Positions 43,495 through 51,984 of a stretch of 64,000 bases of DNA are shown here, piece by piece. This stretch comes from Flavobacterium sp. LC2016-23. Lineage in GTDB: Bacteria > Bacteroidota > Bacteroidia > Flavobacteriales > Flavobacteriaceae. The stretch's first letter is position 1. Each line of letters begins with the position of its first letter. The stretch spans positions 81,618 through 145,617 of the forward strand of contig NZ_WKKE01000017.1 in the NCBI RefSeq assembly GCF_009674775.1, given 5' to 3'. The translations under genes and the position numbers were made by a program. The notes under the pieces were generated by a model, which saw only the letters and a list, made by a program, of their open reading frames with translations, was not told where the DNA came from and did not search any database.

Positions 43495-44592
43495 TTAGAT
43501 CAGTTCAAAGCGCAGCGGTTCGCTTTCTGTTCCGTTTATGATAATCGACAATTCATGAATTCCGGTATGAAAAACGCGGGTGGTAATGATTCTGAAAGAC
43601 TGGCTTCGTTCGACTTTTACGAATTGATCCGGCTGATAGGTTTTCTCGCTTATTTTGAAGACTTTTTTAGCCAGATGGCCTTTAGCTTTCTTGTAATACA
43701 CAGCATATTCCAAACGGACTGTTTTAGGTTCCTTGTTGAGGTTTCTTAAATGAAACTGAAATTGTAAAGCTTCCCCGGTTTTTACAACCGGAGTTGTGAT
43801 TTCAAAATCAGAAAGTTCAATATTCGAACTTTCCAGGCCATAATGACTCAGGATTTCGGGATGTCCCTGTTTCAGTAAAGTCCTGGAGCCATGTTTGATA
43901 ATTGCGTCTGTTTCTTTGCTGAAGCCTTTCCATTGAGCTGCGATCTCCAGAACCGTCTGAGGATTGTCTTTGGCAATATCATTGAGGTTATTGGCAACGC
44001 TTCGGCGTACGTATTCGGAGGGATCATTTTTAAGATTTTCTAAAATAGGCAGGATAGAAGCGGGGTCTTTTTTTAAGTACGGAATTGCCATTGCCCATGG
44101 TAACCTCGGACGGCTTCCTTCGCTGGCCAGCCTTCGTACATGATGGTTTTGGTGCAGCGACCACTTTACCATTTCTTCGATCATTTTTTCTTTATATTTT
44201 AAAATGAAAGGGCGGACGGCAAATTCACAGCTGATAAACTGAGTAATTGAGACAAAGGCTGTAGCCGAAGTTTTGAAGTCATCCAGACCGTACATTTCGA
44301 TGTAATCGGCAAAGAAAATAAACGCCAGGTTTCCTTCTGTAAATTGATTTTTTTTCAGGTTTTCAATGATTTTATCGATTAACGAAACCGCTTCCGGAAA
44401 ATTCTCAGGCATGAACTGATGCAAAACAACAGTGGTATGTTTCATTCGGTCTTTCCATTCTTTTTGGGCAAAATCACCTTCATAAATAGTATCTATAAAT
44501 TTTTGTTTCTGAAATGCCGGATGTACTTCAGCTACAGCGTGACTGAATTTTTCGTAAAAAGGCAACGAGTAAATATCTTTAATTAATCCCAT
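43495..44592 (-). CDS. AlkC-like DNA alkylation repair protein (HEAT-repeat glycosylase)
   Basis: This 365-aa protein has an N-terminal HEAT-like repeat array (about residues 1-245). It includes FTEGNLAFIFFADYIEMYGL, SLHQNHHVRRLASEGSRPRL and NDPSEYVRRSVANNLNDIAK. The C-terminal 110 residues look like an immunoglobulin-like beta domain (TGEALQFQFHLRNLNKEPKT to GIHELSIIINGTESEPLRFE). This order matches AlkC, a glycosylase that removes alkylated bases such as 3-methyladenine without base flipping and that carries a C-terminal Ig-like domain in characterised members. It is convergent with nothing close and alone in its transcript. Confidence 0.85.
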   Translation of the reverse strand: MGLIKDIYSLPFYEKFSHAVAEVHPAFQKQKFIDTIYEGDFAQKEWKDRMKHTTVVLHQFMPENFPEAVSLIDKIIENLKKNQFTEGNLAFIFFADYIEMYGLDDFKTSATAFVSITQFISCEFAVRPFILKYKEKMIEEMVKWSLHQNHHVRRLASEGSRPRLPWAMAIPYLKKDPASILPILENLKNDPSEYVRRSVANNLNDIAKDNPQTVLEIAAQWKGFSKETDAIIKHGSRTLLKQGHPEILSHYGLESSNIELSDFEITTPVVKTGEALQFQFHLRNLNKEPKTVRLEYAVYYKKAKGHLAKKVFKISEKTYQPDQFVKVERSQSFRIITTRVFHTGIHELSIIINGTESEPLRFELI

Positions 44593-44830
44593 GATTTTGT
44601 TTGAATGAACCTCAAAGATATTTAATGTTCTTAATTCGCAGTAACCAAAGAAGAAAAAAAAATAAACCAGTAAGAGAATAAGAAAAATTAAGCTTTATTC
44701 TTTTTGAAAATCAGTTTGTTAGTGGTGAAAAAAAAGGAGTATTTGAGGTGTTAAAAAAACTTTTCCCCTTCGTTCAACTTTCAAATCCACAAAATATGTC
44801 CTACTTTAGCATCTTATAAAATTCTAAAAA

Positions 44831-45688
44831 ATGATTAGCCAGTTACAATTTCAAACGGAACTACAACTATTGATTAGCAATGCCATTAGAGAAGATGTTG
44901 GTACAGGCGATTACAGTTCGTTGGCCTGTATCCCTGAATCGGCGCACGGCCAGGCTAAATTATTGGTAAAAGATCAGGGAATTATTGCAGGTGTGGCACT
45001 TGCAAAAATGATTTTTGAATATGTAGATCCTGCTTTAAAAGTTAAAACATTTATAGAAGACGGTACACACGTAGAATATGGGGAAGTTGTTTTTGAAGTT
45101 TCAGGCAGTTCCCAGTCGATCCTGAAAGCAGAGAGAGTTGTTTTGAATACGATGCAGCGCATGTCTGCTATTGCCACTAAAACAAACCAGTATGTACAGC
45201 TTTTAGAAGGAACGGGTGCCAAAATATTAGATACACGTAAAACAACTCCAAATTTCAGGGCTGCCGAAAAATGGGCGGTGAAAATAGGCGGCGGCGAAAA
45301 TCACCGTTTTGCACTTTACGATATGGTGATGCTAAAAGACAATCATATAGATTTCGCTGGCGGAATCACGCTTGCCATCAAGAAAACCAAAGCGTATTTG
45401 AAAGCCAACAATTTAGATCTGAAAATTATTGTAGAAGCCCGAAATTTAGATGAAATCCGTGAAATTCTGCTCAGCGACGGTGTTCACAGAATCCTGATTG
45501 ACAACTTCAATTACGAAGACACTAAAACGGCCGTAAAATTAATCGGCACTAAATGCCAGACAGAATCTTCCGGAAATATCAACGAAAAAACTATTCGTGA
45601 ATATGGGTTATGTGGCGTAAATTATATTTCATCCGGTGCTTTGACACACTCTGTGTACAATATGGATTTGAGTTTGAAGGCATTTTAG
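44831..45688 (+). CDS. nadC: Nicotinate-nucleotide diphosphorylase (carboxylating)
   Basis: NadC turns quinolinate and phosphoribosyl diphosphate into nicotinate mononucleotide in de novo NAD synthesis. The 285-aa product has the family landmarks EDVGTGDYSSLACIPES, the substrate-binding ILDTRKTTPNFRAAEKWAV and GGENHRFALYDMVMLKDNHI, and the closing GVNYISSGALTHSVYNMDLS. It is preceded by a 238-bp A+T-rich gap containing a TACTTTAG sequence near 44803, a one-mismatch promoter candidate. A word-repeat spacer follows before the YihY gene. Confidence 0.96.
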   Translation: MISQLQFQTELQLLISNAIREDVGTGDYSSLACIPESAHGQAKLLVKDQGIIAGVALAKMIFEYVDPALKVKTFIEDGTHVEYGEVVFEVSGSSQSILKAERVVLNTMQRMSAIATKTNQYVQLLEGTGAKILDTRKTTPNFRAAEKWAVKIGGGENHRFALYDMVMLKDNHIDFAGGITLAIKKTKAYLKANNLDLKIIVEARNLDEIREILLSDGVHRILIDNFNYEDTKTAVKLIGTKCQTESSGNINEKTIREYGLCGVNYISSGALTHSVYNMDLSLKAF

Positions 45689-45696
45689 TAAAGTTT

Positions 45697-45789
45697 TGAG
45701 TTATGAGTTGTGGGTTATGAGTCGTGAGTTGAAAATCTAAAATCTAAAATCTAAGAATCCAAAATCTAAGAATCCAAAAATCTAAAATA
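45697..45789. repeat. Word-like tandem repeats between nadC and yihY-like gene
   Basis: First GAGTTATGAGTTGTGGGTTA and GAGTCGTGAGTTG form a diverged TGAGTTRTG array. Then comes AATCTAAAATCTAAAATCT, continued by CTAAGAATCCAAAATCTAAG and AATCCAAAAATCTAAAATAA. The array fills the whole 107-bp gap. It is non-coding and low-complexity, unlike a normal promoter. Confidence 0.8.
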
Positions 45790-45795
45790 ATAACT

Positions 45796-46716
45796 ATGTC
45801 TAAAGAAATAGAAGACCGGATCGAGAAAATTCCGGTATTACGTTCTGTAGTTGGGGTTTTTAAGAGAATAAAATTGCCCTGGTTAGAGGGGTTTTCGCTA
45901 TACGATTTACTGGAATTGTACACTTTAGGAATTCTGGAAGGCGCTTTTTCTTATCATGCCAGTGCGGTTTCATTCAGTTTTTTTATGGCGCTGTTTCCTT
46001 TTGCATTATTTATTTTAAACTTAATTCCTTTTATTCCAATTGAAGGATTTCAGGCTGATTTCCTGCAGTTTGTGCAGCAGGGTGTTCCTCCCAATACCTA
46101 TGATGCGATCAGTAAAATTATCAGTGATATTTTAAATAATAGTCACTCCGGTTTGTTGTCTTCGGGTTTTTTGCTTTCTATTTTTTTGATGGCAAACGGT
46201 ATTAACGGAATTTTAAGTGGCTTCGAATCGTCAAAACATGTGTTTGATAAAAGAGGTTTCTTCAGTCAGTATCTAGTGGCGCTGGCCATTTCGCTTCTTA
46301 TGACCATTATACTGTTTGTAACAGTGGCAACGATTGTAGTTTTTGAGGTTTTTATTCAGAAAACAATCATTCAGGATGTACTGAGTGACCGCATTCCGCT
46401 GATCATATTAGGACGTTATGCCTTCGTTATCTTGATGATTCTTATAACATCTTCAATATTATTGCGTTATGGTACAAGACAGTACAATAAAGTACCTTTT
46501 ATCAGTATTGGATCTGTTTTTACGACGGTATTAATTGTTATATCTTCGTTCTTTTTTGGGATTTGGGTTATAAAATTCTCAAAATATAATGAACTTTATG
46601 GTTCAATTGGGACATTATTAATTCTAATGTTTTATATTTGGATAAACTGTATGATTCTGCTTTTGGGGTTTGAACTGAATGCCACTGTCAGAAAATTAAA
46701 ACAAAAAAATAAATAA
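45796..46716 (+). CDS. YihY/BrkB-family inner-membrane protein
   Basis: This 306-aa protein has six hydrophobic segments and the YihY signatures GAFSYHASAVSFSFFMALFP, NGINGILSGFESSKHVFDKR and GTLLILMFYIWINCMILLLG (the GxxIxLxWxY-type ending). The family was once annotated as ribonuclease BN in error. Its transport or envelope role is not settled. It lies 4 bp upstream of the DUF2147 gene, so the two are probably one transcript that may continue into the metallo-beta-lactamase. Confidence 0.9.
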   Translation: MSKEIEDRIEKIPVLRSVVGVFKRIKLPWLEGFSLYDLLELYTLGILEGAFSYHASAVSFSFFMALFPFALFILNLIPFIPIEGFQADFLQFVQQGVPPNTYDAISKIISDILNNSHSGLLSSGFLLSIFLMANGINGILSGFESSKHVFDKRGFFSQYLVALAISLLMTIILFVTVATIVVFEVFIQKTIIQDVLSDRIPLIILGRYAFVILMILITSSILLRYGTRQYNKVPFISIGSVFTTVLIVISSFFFGIWVIKFSKYNELYGSIGTLLILMFYIWINCMILLLGFELNATVRKLKQKNK

Positions 46717-46720
46717 TATT

Positions 46721-47152
46721 ATGAAAAATTGGATGTTAACCATTGGAGTGCTTTTTCTAACCTTAAACACAATTCAGAGTCAGAGTGTCATTGGAAAGTG
46801 GAAAACTATTGATGATGAGACAGGTGAAGCCAAATCAATTGTGGAAGTTTATGAGAAATCAGGAAAAGTATACGGTAAAGTGGTAGAAATACTTCGTGCC
46901 GACCATAAAAAAGATATCTGTTCAAAGTGCAGCGGAGCAGAAAAGAACAAGCCAATTTTAGGAATGATTATTATTAACGGTCTTAAAAAAGACGGTGATG
47001 AATATAATGGCGGAAGTATTCTGGATCCTACAAATGGTAAAAAATACAAATGTTATATTACATTAGATTCTGCTGATAAACTAAAACTTCGCGGTTATGT
47101 TGGTGTTGCCATAATGGGAAGAACCCAATACTGGACCAGAGTAAAAAATTAA
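46721..47152 (+). CDS. DUF2147 secreted protein
   Basis: This 143-aa protein has a signal peptide (NWMLTIGVLFLTLNTIQSQS). The DUF2147 calycin-like domain contains VIGKWKTIDDETGEAKSIVE, KVYGKVVEIL, GGSILDPTNGKKYKCYITLD and LRGYVGVAIMGRTQYWTRV. A CSKCS motif is present near residue 68. The domain's function is unknown. The tight spacing to the YihY gene (4 bp) and the metallo-beta-lactamase (21 bp) suggests an envelope-related operon. Confidence 0.88.
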   Translation: MKNWMLTIGVLFLTLNTIQSQSVIGKWKTIDDETGEAKSIVEVYEKSGKVYGKVVEILRADHKKDICSKCSGAEKNKPILGMIIINGLKKDGDEYNGGSILDPTNGKKYKCYITLDSADKLKLRGYVGVAIMGRTQYWTRVKN

Positions 47153-47173
47153 TTTCTTTCTGATTCGTTCCAC

Positions 47174-47917
47174 ATGCGAAAACTACTATCGATATTCTTG
47201 TTCTTATCCGCATTGTCAATTAGTTTCGGACAAGCTAAGAATAACCCATTACCCATAAGTCATCTAACCGGTGACTTTTATGTTTATAAAACTTTTCATG
47301 ATTATAACGGAACCCTGATTTCTGCCAATGCCATGTATCTGGTTACGGACAAAGGTGTCGTACTGTTTGATGCGCCCTGGGATGAAACGCAATTTCAGCC
47401 CTTATTAGACAGTATAAAAGCCAAACATAAAAAAGAGGTCATTATGTGTTTTGCAACGCATTCTCATGACGACAGGGCAGGTGGGATCGCATTCTATAAA
47501 CAAAAAGGAATTAAAACCTATACGGGAAAAGGTACAGACGAAATTTTACAGAAAGAAAACAAACCAAGAGCAGCATTTATCCTGCCAAATGACAGCATCT
47601 TTACCGTCGGGCAATATAAATTTGAAGTGTATTATCCGGGAAAAGGACATGCACCTGATAATATAGTGGTGTGGTTTGGTAAAGAAAAAGTCCTATACGG
47701 TGCCTGTTTTATAAAAAGCGCCAGTGCGACAGACTTAGGTTATCTCGCGAATTCTGATGTAAAAGAATGGAAAAAATCGATTAAAAAAGTACAGGCCAAA
47801 TTTAAAAATCCGGTGTATATAATTCCGGGTCACGAAGACTGGACTGATACAGGATCCCTGAATCATACTTTAAAATTGGTGGAAGATTATTTGAATAAAC
47901 CGTCAGGAAAAAAGTAA
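47174..47917 (+). CDS. Subclass B1 metallo-beta-lactamase (BlaB/JOHN-like)
   Basis: This 247-aa periplasmic enzyme has a signal peptide (MRKLLSIFLFLSALSISFGQ). All six zinc ligands of subclass B1 are in place: His96, His98 and Asp100 (THSHDDRAGG), His159 (GKGHAPDN), Cys178 (YGACFIKS) and His220 (IIPGHEDW). Lys181, equivalent to the substrate-carboxylate-binding lysine, is also present. The spacing and the ATDLGYLANSDVKEW segment resemble BlaB- and JOHN-1-type chromosomal carbapenemases of Flavobacteriia. It should hydrolyse penicillins, cephalosporins and carbapenems, subject to expression. Its stop codon overlaps the priA promoter element. Confidence 0.92.
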   Translation: MRKLLSIFLFLSALSISFGQAKNNPLPISHLTGDFYVYKTFHDYNGTLISANAMYLVTDKGVVLFDAPWDETQFQPLLDSIKAKHKKEVIMCFATHSHDDRAGGIAFYKQKGIKTYTGKGTDEILQKENKPRAAFILPNDSIFTVGQYKFEVYYPGKGHAPDNIVVWFGKEKVLYGACFIKSASATDLGYLANSDVKEWKKSIKKVQAKFKNPVYIIPGHEDWTDTGSLNHTLKLVEDYLNKPSGKK

Positions 47918-47922
47918 TTTTG
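47891..47922 (+). promoter_or_regulatory. Promoter of priA overlapping the metallo-beta-lactamase stop codon
   Basis: TTG (47891-47893), a 21-bp spacer and TAATTTTG (47915-47922) fit the Flavobacterium promoter layout. The TAA stop of the metallo-beta-lactamase gene (47915-47917) is part of the -7 element. Confidence 0.6.
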
Positions 47923-47943
47923 CAAATCATATAAAATAATTAC

Positions 47944-50394
47944 ATGTTTTTTGTCGAAGTCGTTCTACCTCTTTCACTTTCTAAAACCTTTACTTATCGC
48001 GTTTCTGAGGCTGAATTCCATTTTATTAAAAAAGGAATGCGGGTGGCTGTGCCATTTGGTAAAAACAAAATTTATACAGCGCTTGTAATAGAGACACACG
48101 AGAATGCTCCGACATTATACGAGGCAAAAGAAATTCACCAGATTTTAGATGAAAAACCGATTGCAACCGAGATTCAGATCAAACACTGGCTTTGGATTGC
48201 TAATTATTATATGTGTGGCATAGGCGACGTGTATCGTGGTGCTTTTCCAACCGGATTATTGCTGGAAAGTGAAACCATTATTTCGCATAAACCCGATACA
48301 GTGGTAAATGATTCTGAACTTTCTGATGATGAATTCTTAATTTATGAAGCACTACAGCACCAAAGTTCACTTAAGGTTGGTGAAATTGCTTCTATTTTAA
48401 ATAAAAAAAATATTCTTCCGATTCTTCAAAAGTTAATGTCAAAAGACATTATTGTTTTAGAAGAAGAAATTAAAGAAAGTTACAAGCCAAAACTGGTGCG
48501 ATATGTAAAATTGCACAGTAAATATGAAACAGATGAGGGGTTAGGGCAATTATTAGAAGCCCTTAAAAATGCCAATAAGCAAAAAGAAATAGTGCTGGCT
48601 TATTTTCAGTTAAGCGCTTCAGAAAAAAAGCCCATCACGGTTAAGAAAATTGTAGAAGCTTCGCAGTCCTCGTCAGCAGCTGTAAAAGCATTGGTAGAAA
48701 AAGAAATTCTAGAAGAATATTTGCTGCAGCAGGATCGGGTTAATTTTGAAGGACAAGCCTCAGAAAAAAAATTACAGCTAAGTGAAGCCCAGGAAAAAGC
48801 TTTTACTGAAATTAAAGAAAGCTTTTTAGAAAAAGAAGTTTGTCTGCTTCATGGTGTAACGTCAAGCGGAAAAACGGAAATTTATATCAAATTAATTGAA
48901 GAATATCTGGCTACCGGAAAGCAAATCCTTTATTTGCTGCCCGAAATTGCACTGACTACACAACTGGTATCCCGTTTACGATTTCATTTTGGAGATAAAA
49001 TCGCTGTCTTTCATTCGAAATACAGTAATAATGAAAGAGTGGAAGTGTGGAAACAAACACTCGGGAATGCAGATAAAGCCCAGATTATAATAGGAGCAAG
49101 GTCAGCACTTTTTCTGCCTTTCGCCGACTTAGGTCTATTGATTGTAGACGAAGAACACGAGCAGACTTTTAAGCAGACCGATCCCGCACCACGTTATCAT
49201 GCCAGGGATTCAGCGGTAGTTTTGGCTAATTTTCATCAGGCGAAAGTACTTTTAGGATCAGCAACCCCCAGTATCGAAACGTACTTTAACACACAAACCG
49301 ACAAATACGGCCTGGTATCCATTATGGAGCGTTATAATAATGTCCGTATGCCGGAAATTGTTCTGGTTGATCTGAAAGACAAACATTTCAGAAAAAGAAT
49401 GACAGGGCATTTTAGCGATCTCCTGATCGAAGAAATTGCCGAGGCATTACAATTGGGCGAACAGGTAATTTTGTTTCAAAACAGACGCGGATATTCTCCT
49501 GTGATTGAATGTATGACTTGTGGTCACGTTCCGCATTGCCAGCAGTGCGATGTGAGTCTGACTTTTCACAAACATAAAAACCAGTTGCGTTGCCATTATT
49601 GTGGTTATGCGATTGCAAAACCTACGCATTGCCATAGTTGTTCCAGTATTGACCTGACTACAAAAGGCTTCGGGACAGAACAGATTGAGCAGGAATTACT
49701 CGCTCTATTTCCGAAAGCCAAAACCGGCAGAATGGATCAGGATACCACCCGTGGTAAATTTGGTTTCGAAAAGATTATTGATTCGTTTAAAAATCGCGAA
49801 ATAGATATTCTGGTAGGAACACAAATGCTTGCCAAAGGCCTGGATTTTGACAATGTGAGCCTGGTCGGAATCATGAATGCCGATAATATGCTGCATCACC
49901 CTGACTTCAGGGCTTTCGAGCGCAGTTTTCAGATGATGACACAGGTAGCGGGGAGAGCAGGAAGAGCCGAAAAACAAGGCAAAGTGGTCATTCAGACTTA
50001 TAATCCCAACCACAATACCATTCAACAGGTAACAACCAATAATTATGCAGGTATGTATAAGGAGCAATTGTACGATCGCCAGATCTATAAATACCCTCCT
50101 TATTTCAGGATTATTAAACTGACTTTAAAGCACCGTGATTTTGATAAACTCAAAGAAGGTTCGATGTGGTTGTATCAGGTGCTGAGTCAGAACCTGAATA
50201 TGCCGGTACTGGGACCTGAAGAGCCGGCTATAAGCAGAATACGAAATGAGTATATACGTACGATCTTAATTAAGATTCCTCAAAACCTGCCACTTGGAGG
50301 TACAAAAAAAACTATTCAGAAAATGTTGAATAGTTTTGAAGCTGTTGCGCAGTACAGAGCTATAAAAGTTATAATAAACGTAGATTTTTATTAA
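47944..50394 (+). CDS. priA: Primosomal protein N' (replication restart helicase)
   Basis: PriA recognises stalled forks and reloads the replisome. The 816-aa product has the N-terminal DNA-binding region and the helicase motifs GVTSSGKTEIYIKLIE (Walker A), LLIVDEEHEQTFKQ (DEEH) and LLGSATPSIETYF. The eight-cysteine zinc region contains CMTCGHVPHCQQC and CHYCGYAIAKPTHCHSC. Late motifs are DILVGTQMLAKGLDFD and QVAGRAGRAEKQGKVVIQ. Length is at the upper end for the family. The stop codon is only 2 bp from the stop of the convergent LytTR gene, with no terminator between them. Confidence 0.97.
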   Translation: MFFVEVVLPLSLSKTFTYRVSEAEFHFIKKGMRVAVPFGKNKIYTALVIETHENAPTLYEAKEIHQILDEKPIATEIQIKHWLWIANYYMCGIGDVYRGAFPTGLLLESETIISHKPDTVVNDSELSDDEFLIYEALQHQSSLKVGEIASILNKKNILPILQKLMSKDIIVLEEEIKESYKPKLVRYVKLHSKYETDEGLGQLLEALKNANKQKEIVLAYFQLSASEKKPITVKKIVEASQSSSAAVKALVEKEILEEYLLQQDRVNFEGQASEKKLQLSEAQEKAFTEIKESFLEKEVCLLHGVTSSGKTEIYIKLIEEYLATGKQILYLLPEIALTTQLVSRLRFHFGDKIAVFHSKYSNNERVEVWKQTLGNADKAQIIIGARSALFLPFADLGLLIVDEEHEQTFKQTDPAPRYHARDSAVVLANFHQAKVLLGSATPSIETYFNTQTDKYGLVSIMERYNNVRMPEIVLVDLKDKHFRKRMTGHFSDLLIEEIAEALQLGEQVILFQNRRGYSPVIECMTCGHVPHCQQCDVSLTFHKHKNQLRCHYCGYAIAKPTHCHSCSSIDLTTKGFGTEQIEQELLALFPKAKTGRMDQDTTRGKFGFEKIIDSFKNREIDILVGTQMLAKGLDFDNVSLVGIMNADNMLHHPDFRAFERSFQMMTQVAGRAGRAEKQGKVVIQTYNPNHNTIQQVTTNNYAGMYKEQLYDRQIYKYPPYFRIIKLTLKHRDFDKLKEGSMWLYQVLSQNLNMPVLGPEEPAISRIRNEYIRTILIKIPQNLPLGGTKKTIQKMLNSFEAVAQYRAIKVIINVDFY

Positions 50395-50396
50395 AA

Positions 50397-51095
50397 TTAA
50401 GATGAGGTAGAAAGTGCTTTCACGAGATCTTCTTTTTTATTTCTGCTTAAAGGAATCTTTGTAATACCGATTTCAGCAAATTTACTATTAAAACGTTCTA
50501 CCTTATCAATATTGATAATGTAGGATTTGTGTACGCGAATAAATTTGTCTTTCGATAAATCATTTTCGAAAGATTTCATAGTAGAAAGGACCAGATTACT
50601 GTCATCTTCGGTAACCACTCTTACATAATCTCCAAAAGCTTCTATCCATTTGATTTTTGCAGTGAAAATTTTAAGTTTTTTAAGGTTGCTTTTAATGAAA
50701 ATATGTTCGCCTTCTTCTTCTTTTACTTCTTTTTTGAGTAAATGCATATCAACTGCTCTTTTGACCGAAGCGTTGAAGCGATCGACAGCGATAGGTTTTT
50801 GAAGATAATCGGTAGCATCATAATCAAATGCTTTTAAAGCATATTCGGCTTTGGAAGTAATAAAAATGATCTGAGGTTTGGATTTTAGTCCGTCAAGGAA
50901 GTCAAAACCATTGATAACGGGCATTTCTATATCAAGAAATATTAAGTCGATATTATTAAGAGAGATACAGCTTTTCGCTTCAATTGCGTTCGAAAAGTCA
51001 CCGATTAAATGCAAACCTGGGTGATTATTGACTAATTTTGCAATAATTGTCCTTTGTATAGAACTATCATCCACAACAACACAGTTTAGTTTCAT
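50397..51095 (-). CDS. LytTR-family response regulator
   Basis: This 232-aa protein has a receiver domain (CVVVDDSSIQRTIIAKLV, LIFLDIEMPVINGFDFL with the phospho-acceptor Asp, and IIFITSKAEYALKAFDYDAT). A LytTR DNA-binding domain follows (KIKWIEAFGDYVRVVTED, FIRVHKSYIINIDKVERFNS). The ATG at 51095 is chosen; the longer frame from 51170 adds 25 hydrophobic residues before the receiver, which is not normal. Its usual LytS-type kinase partner is not beside it. It is convergent with priA and divergent from rpsF. Confidence 0.9.
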   Translation of the reverse strand: MKLNCVVVDDSSIQRTIIAKLVNNHPGLHLIGDFSNAIEAKSCISLNNIDLIFLDIEMPVINGFDFLDGLKSKPQIIFITSKAEYALKAFDYDATDYLQKPIAVDRFNASVKRAVDMHLLKKEVKEEEGEHIFIKSNLKKLKIFTAKIKWIEAFGDYVRVVTEDDSNLVLSTMKSFENDLSKDKFIRVHKSYIINIDKVERFNSKFAEIGITKIPLSRNKKEDLVKALSTSS

Positions 51096-51213
51096 AACAT
51101 TTAAATTTAGAATAAATTTCAGGATAGCAGTAGTAAATATATTAATTTTTTTAGGAAAAAAACTAAACATGAGGTTTATTTTTCATTTTACGACGAATAA
51201 ACGTAAAAAAGTG

Positions 51214-51243
51214 TTGCAGATATAAATATATTCACTACTTTTG
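51214..51243 (+). promoter_or_regulatory. Promoter of the rpsF-rpsR-rplI operon
   Basis: TTG (51214-51216), a 19-bp spacer and TACTTTTG (51236-51243) are a near-ideal -33/-7 pair. The leader to the rpsF start at 51275 would be about 25 nt. Confidence 0.8.
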
Positions 51244-51274
51244 CACCCAATTTTAACAAATAAATATTGTATTT

Positions 51275-51616
51275 ATGAATCATTATGAAACTGTTTTCAT
51301 TTTAAATCCCGTTTTATCTGAGGTTCAGGTGAAGGAAACAGTAACGAAATTTGAAGAATTTCTTACTAGCAGAGGAGCTGAAATGGTATCAAAAGAGGAT
51401 TGGGGCCTAAAAAAGATGGCTTACGAAATCCAAAACAAGAAAAGTGGTTTTTATCACTTGTTTGAGTACAAAGTAGCAGGAGAAGTCCTAATTGCTTTTG
51501 AGACTGAATTTAGACGTGACGAGAGAGTTATGCGTTTCTTAACTGTAAGTTTAGACAAACATGCTATCTCATGGGCTGAAAGAAGAAGAGCCAAATTAAA
51601 ATCTACTAAAGCTTAA
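51275..51616 (+). CDS. rpsF: 30S ribosomal protein S6
   Basis: This 113-aa product is standard S6: [19 protein letters not shown], the [20 protein letters not shown] core, and [21 protein letters not shown]6 binds S18 on the platform of the 30S subunit. It is the first gene of the rpsF-rpsR-rplI operon, 5 bp before rpsR. The short leader has no obvious S6:S18-type regulatory hairpin. Confidence 0.98.
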   Translation: MNHYETVFILNPVLSEVQVKETVTKFEEFLTSRGAEMVSKEDWGLKKMAYEIQNKKSGFYHLFEYKVAGEVLIAFETEFRRDERVMRFLTVSLDKHAISWAERRRAKLKSTKA

Positions 51617-51621
51617 TTATT

Positions 51622-51918
51622 ATGTCTACAATAGAGCAATCTGCAAAAGGAAAAAAAGACGGAGATATCAGATATTTAACGCCTTTAAACATTGAAACTA
51701 ACAAAACTAAAAAGTATTGTCGTTTCAAAAAATCAGGAATCAAATACATCGATTATAAAGATGCTGATTTCTTATTGAAATTCGTTAATGAGCAAGGAAA
51801 AATTCTTCCTCGTCGTTTAACAGGAACTTCATTGAAATACCAAAGAAAAGTGTCTGTAGCTGTAAAAAGAGCACGTCATTTAGCTTTAATGCCATACGTG
51901 GCCGATTTATTAAAATAA
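51622..51918 (+). CDS. rpsR: 30S ribosomal protein S18
   Basis: This 98-aa product is S18: [39 protein letters not shown] and [18 protein letters not shown] are the family core. The N-terminal extension ([20 protein letters not shown]) is longer than in E. coli, as is usual in Bacteroidota. It lies between rpsF (5 bp) and rplI (66 bp, holding a hairpin). Confidence 0.98.
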
Positions 51919-51933
51919 TATTAAACAACAGTT

Positions 51934-51961
51934 GTTGGTTTCCGGTAAGATGGAACCTAAC
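51934..51961 (+). ncRNA. Conserved-looking hairpin in the rpsR-rplI gap
   Basis: GTTGGTTTCC (51934-51943) pairs with GGAACCTAAC (51952-51961) at nine of ten positions, one a G-U wobble, around an 8-nt loop. There is no T run, so it is not a terminator. It may be an RNA processing or translational control element for rplI. The structure is seen by eye; the role is unknown. Confidence 0.45.
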
Positions 51962-51984
51962 TTCTCAAATATAAGGACAACAAC

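Noticed and set aside
45796..46716. Ribonuclease BN
   Set aside because: YihY-type membrane proteins were once given this name in error; the sequence has no nuclease motif.
51096..51170. 25-residue hydrophobic extension of the LytTR regulator
   Set aside because: Receiver domains begin at the MKLNCVVVDD-type start; the extension is A+T-rich leader sequence read by chance.
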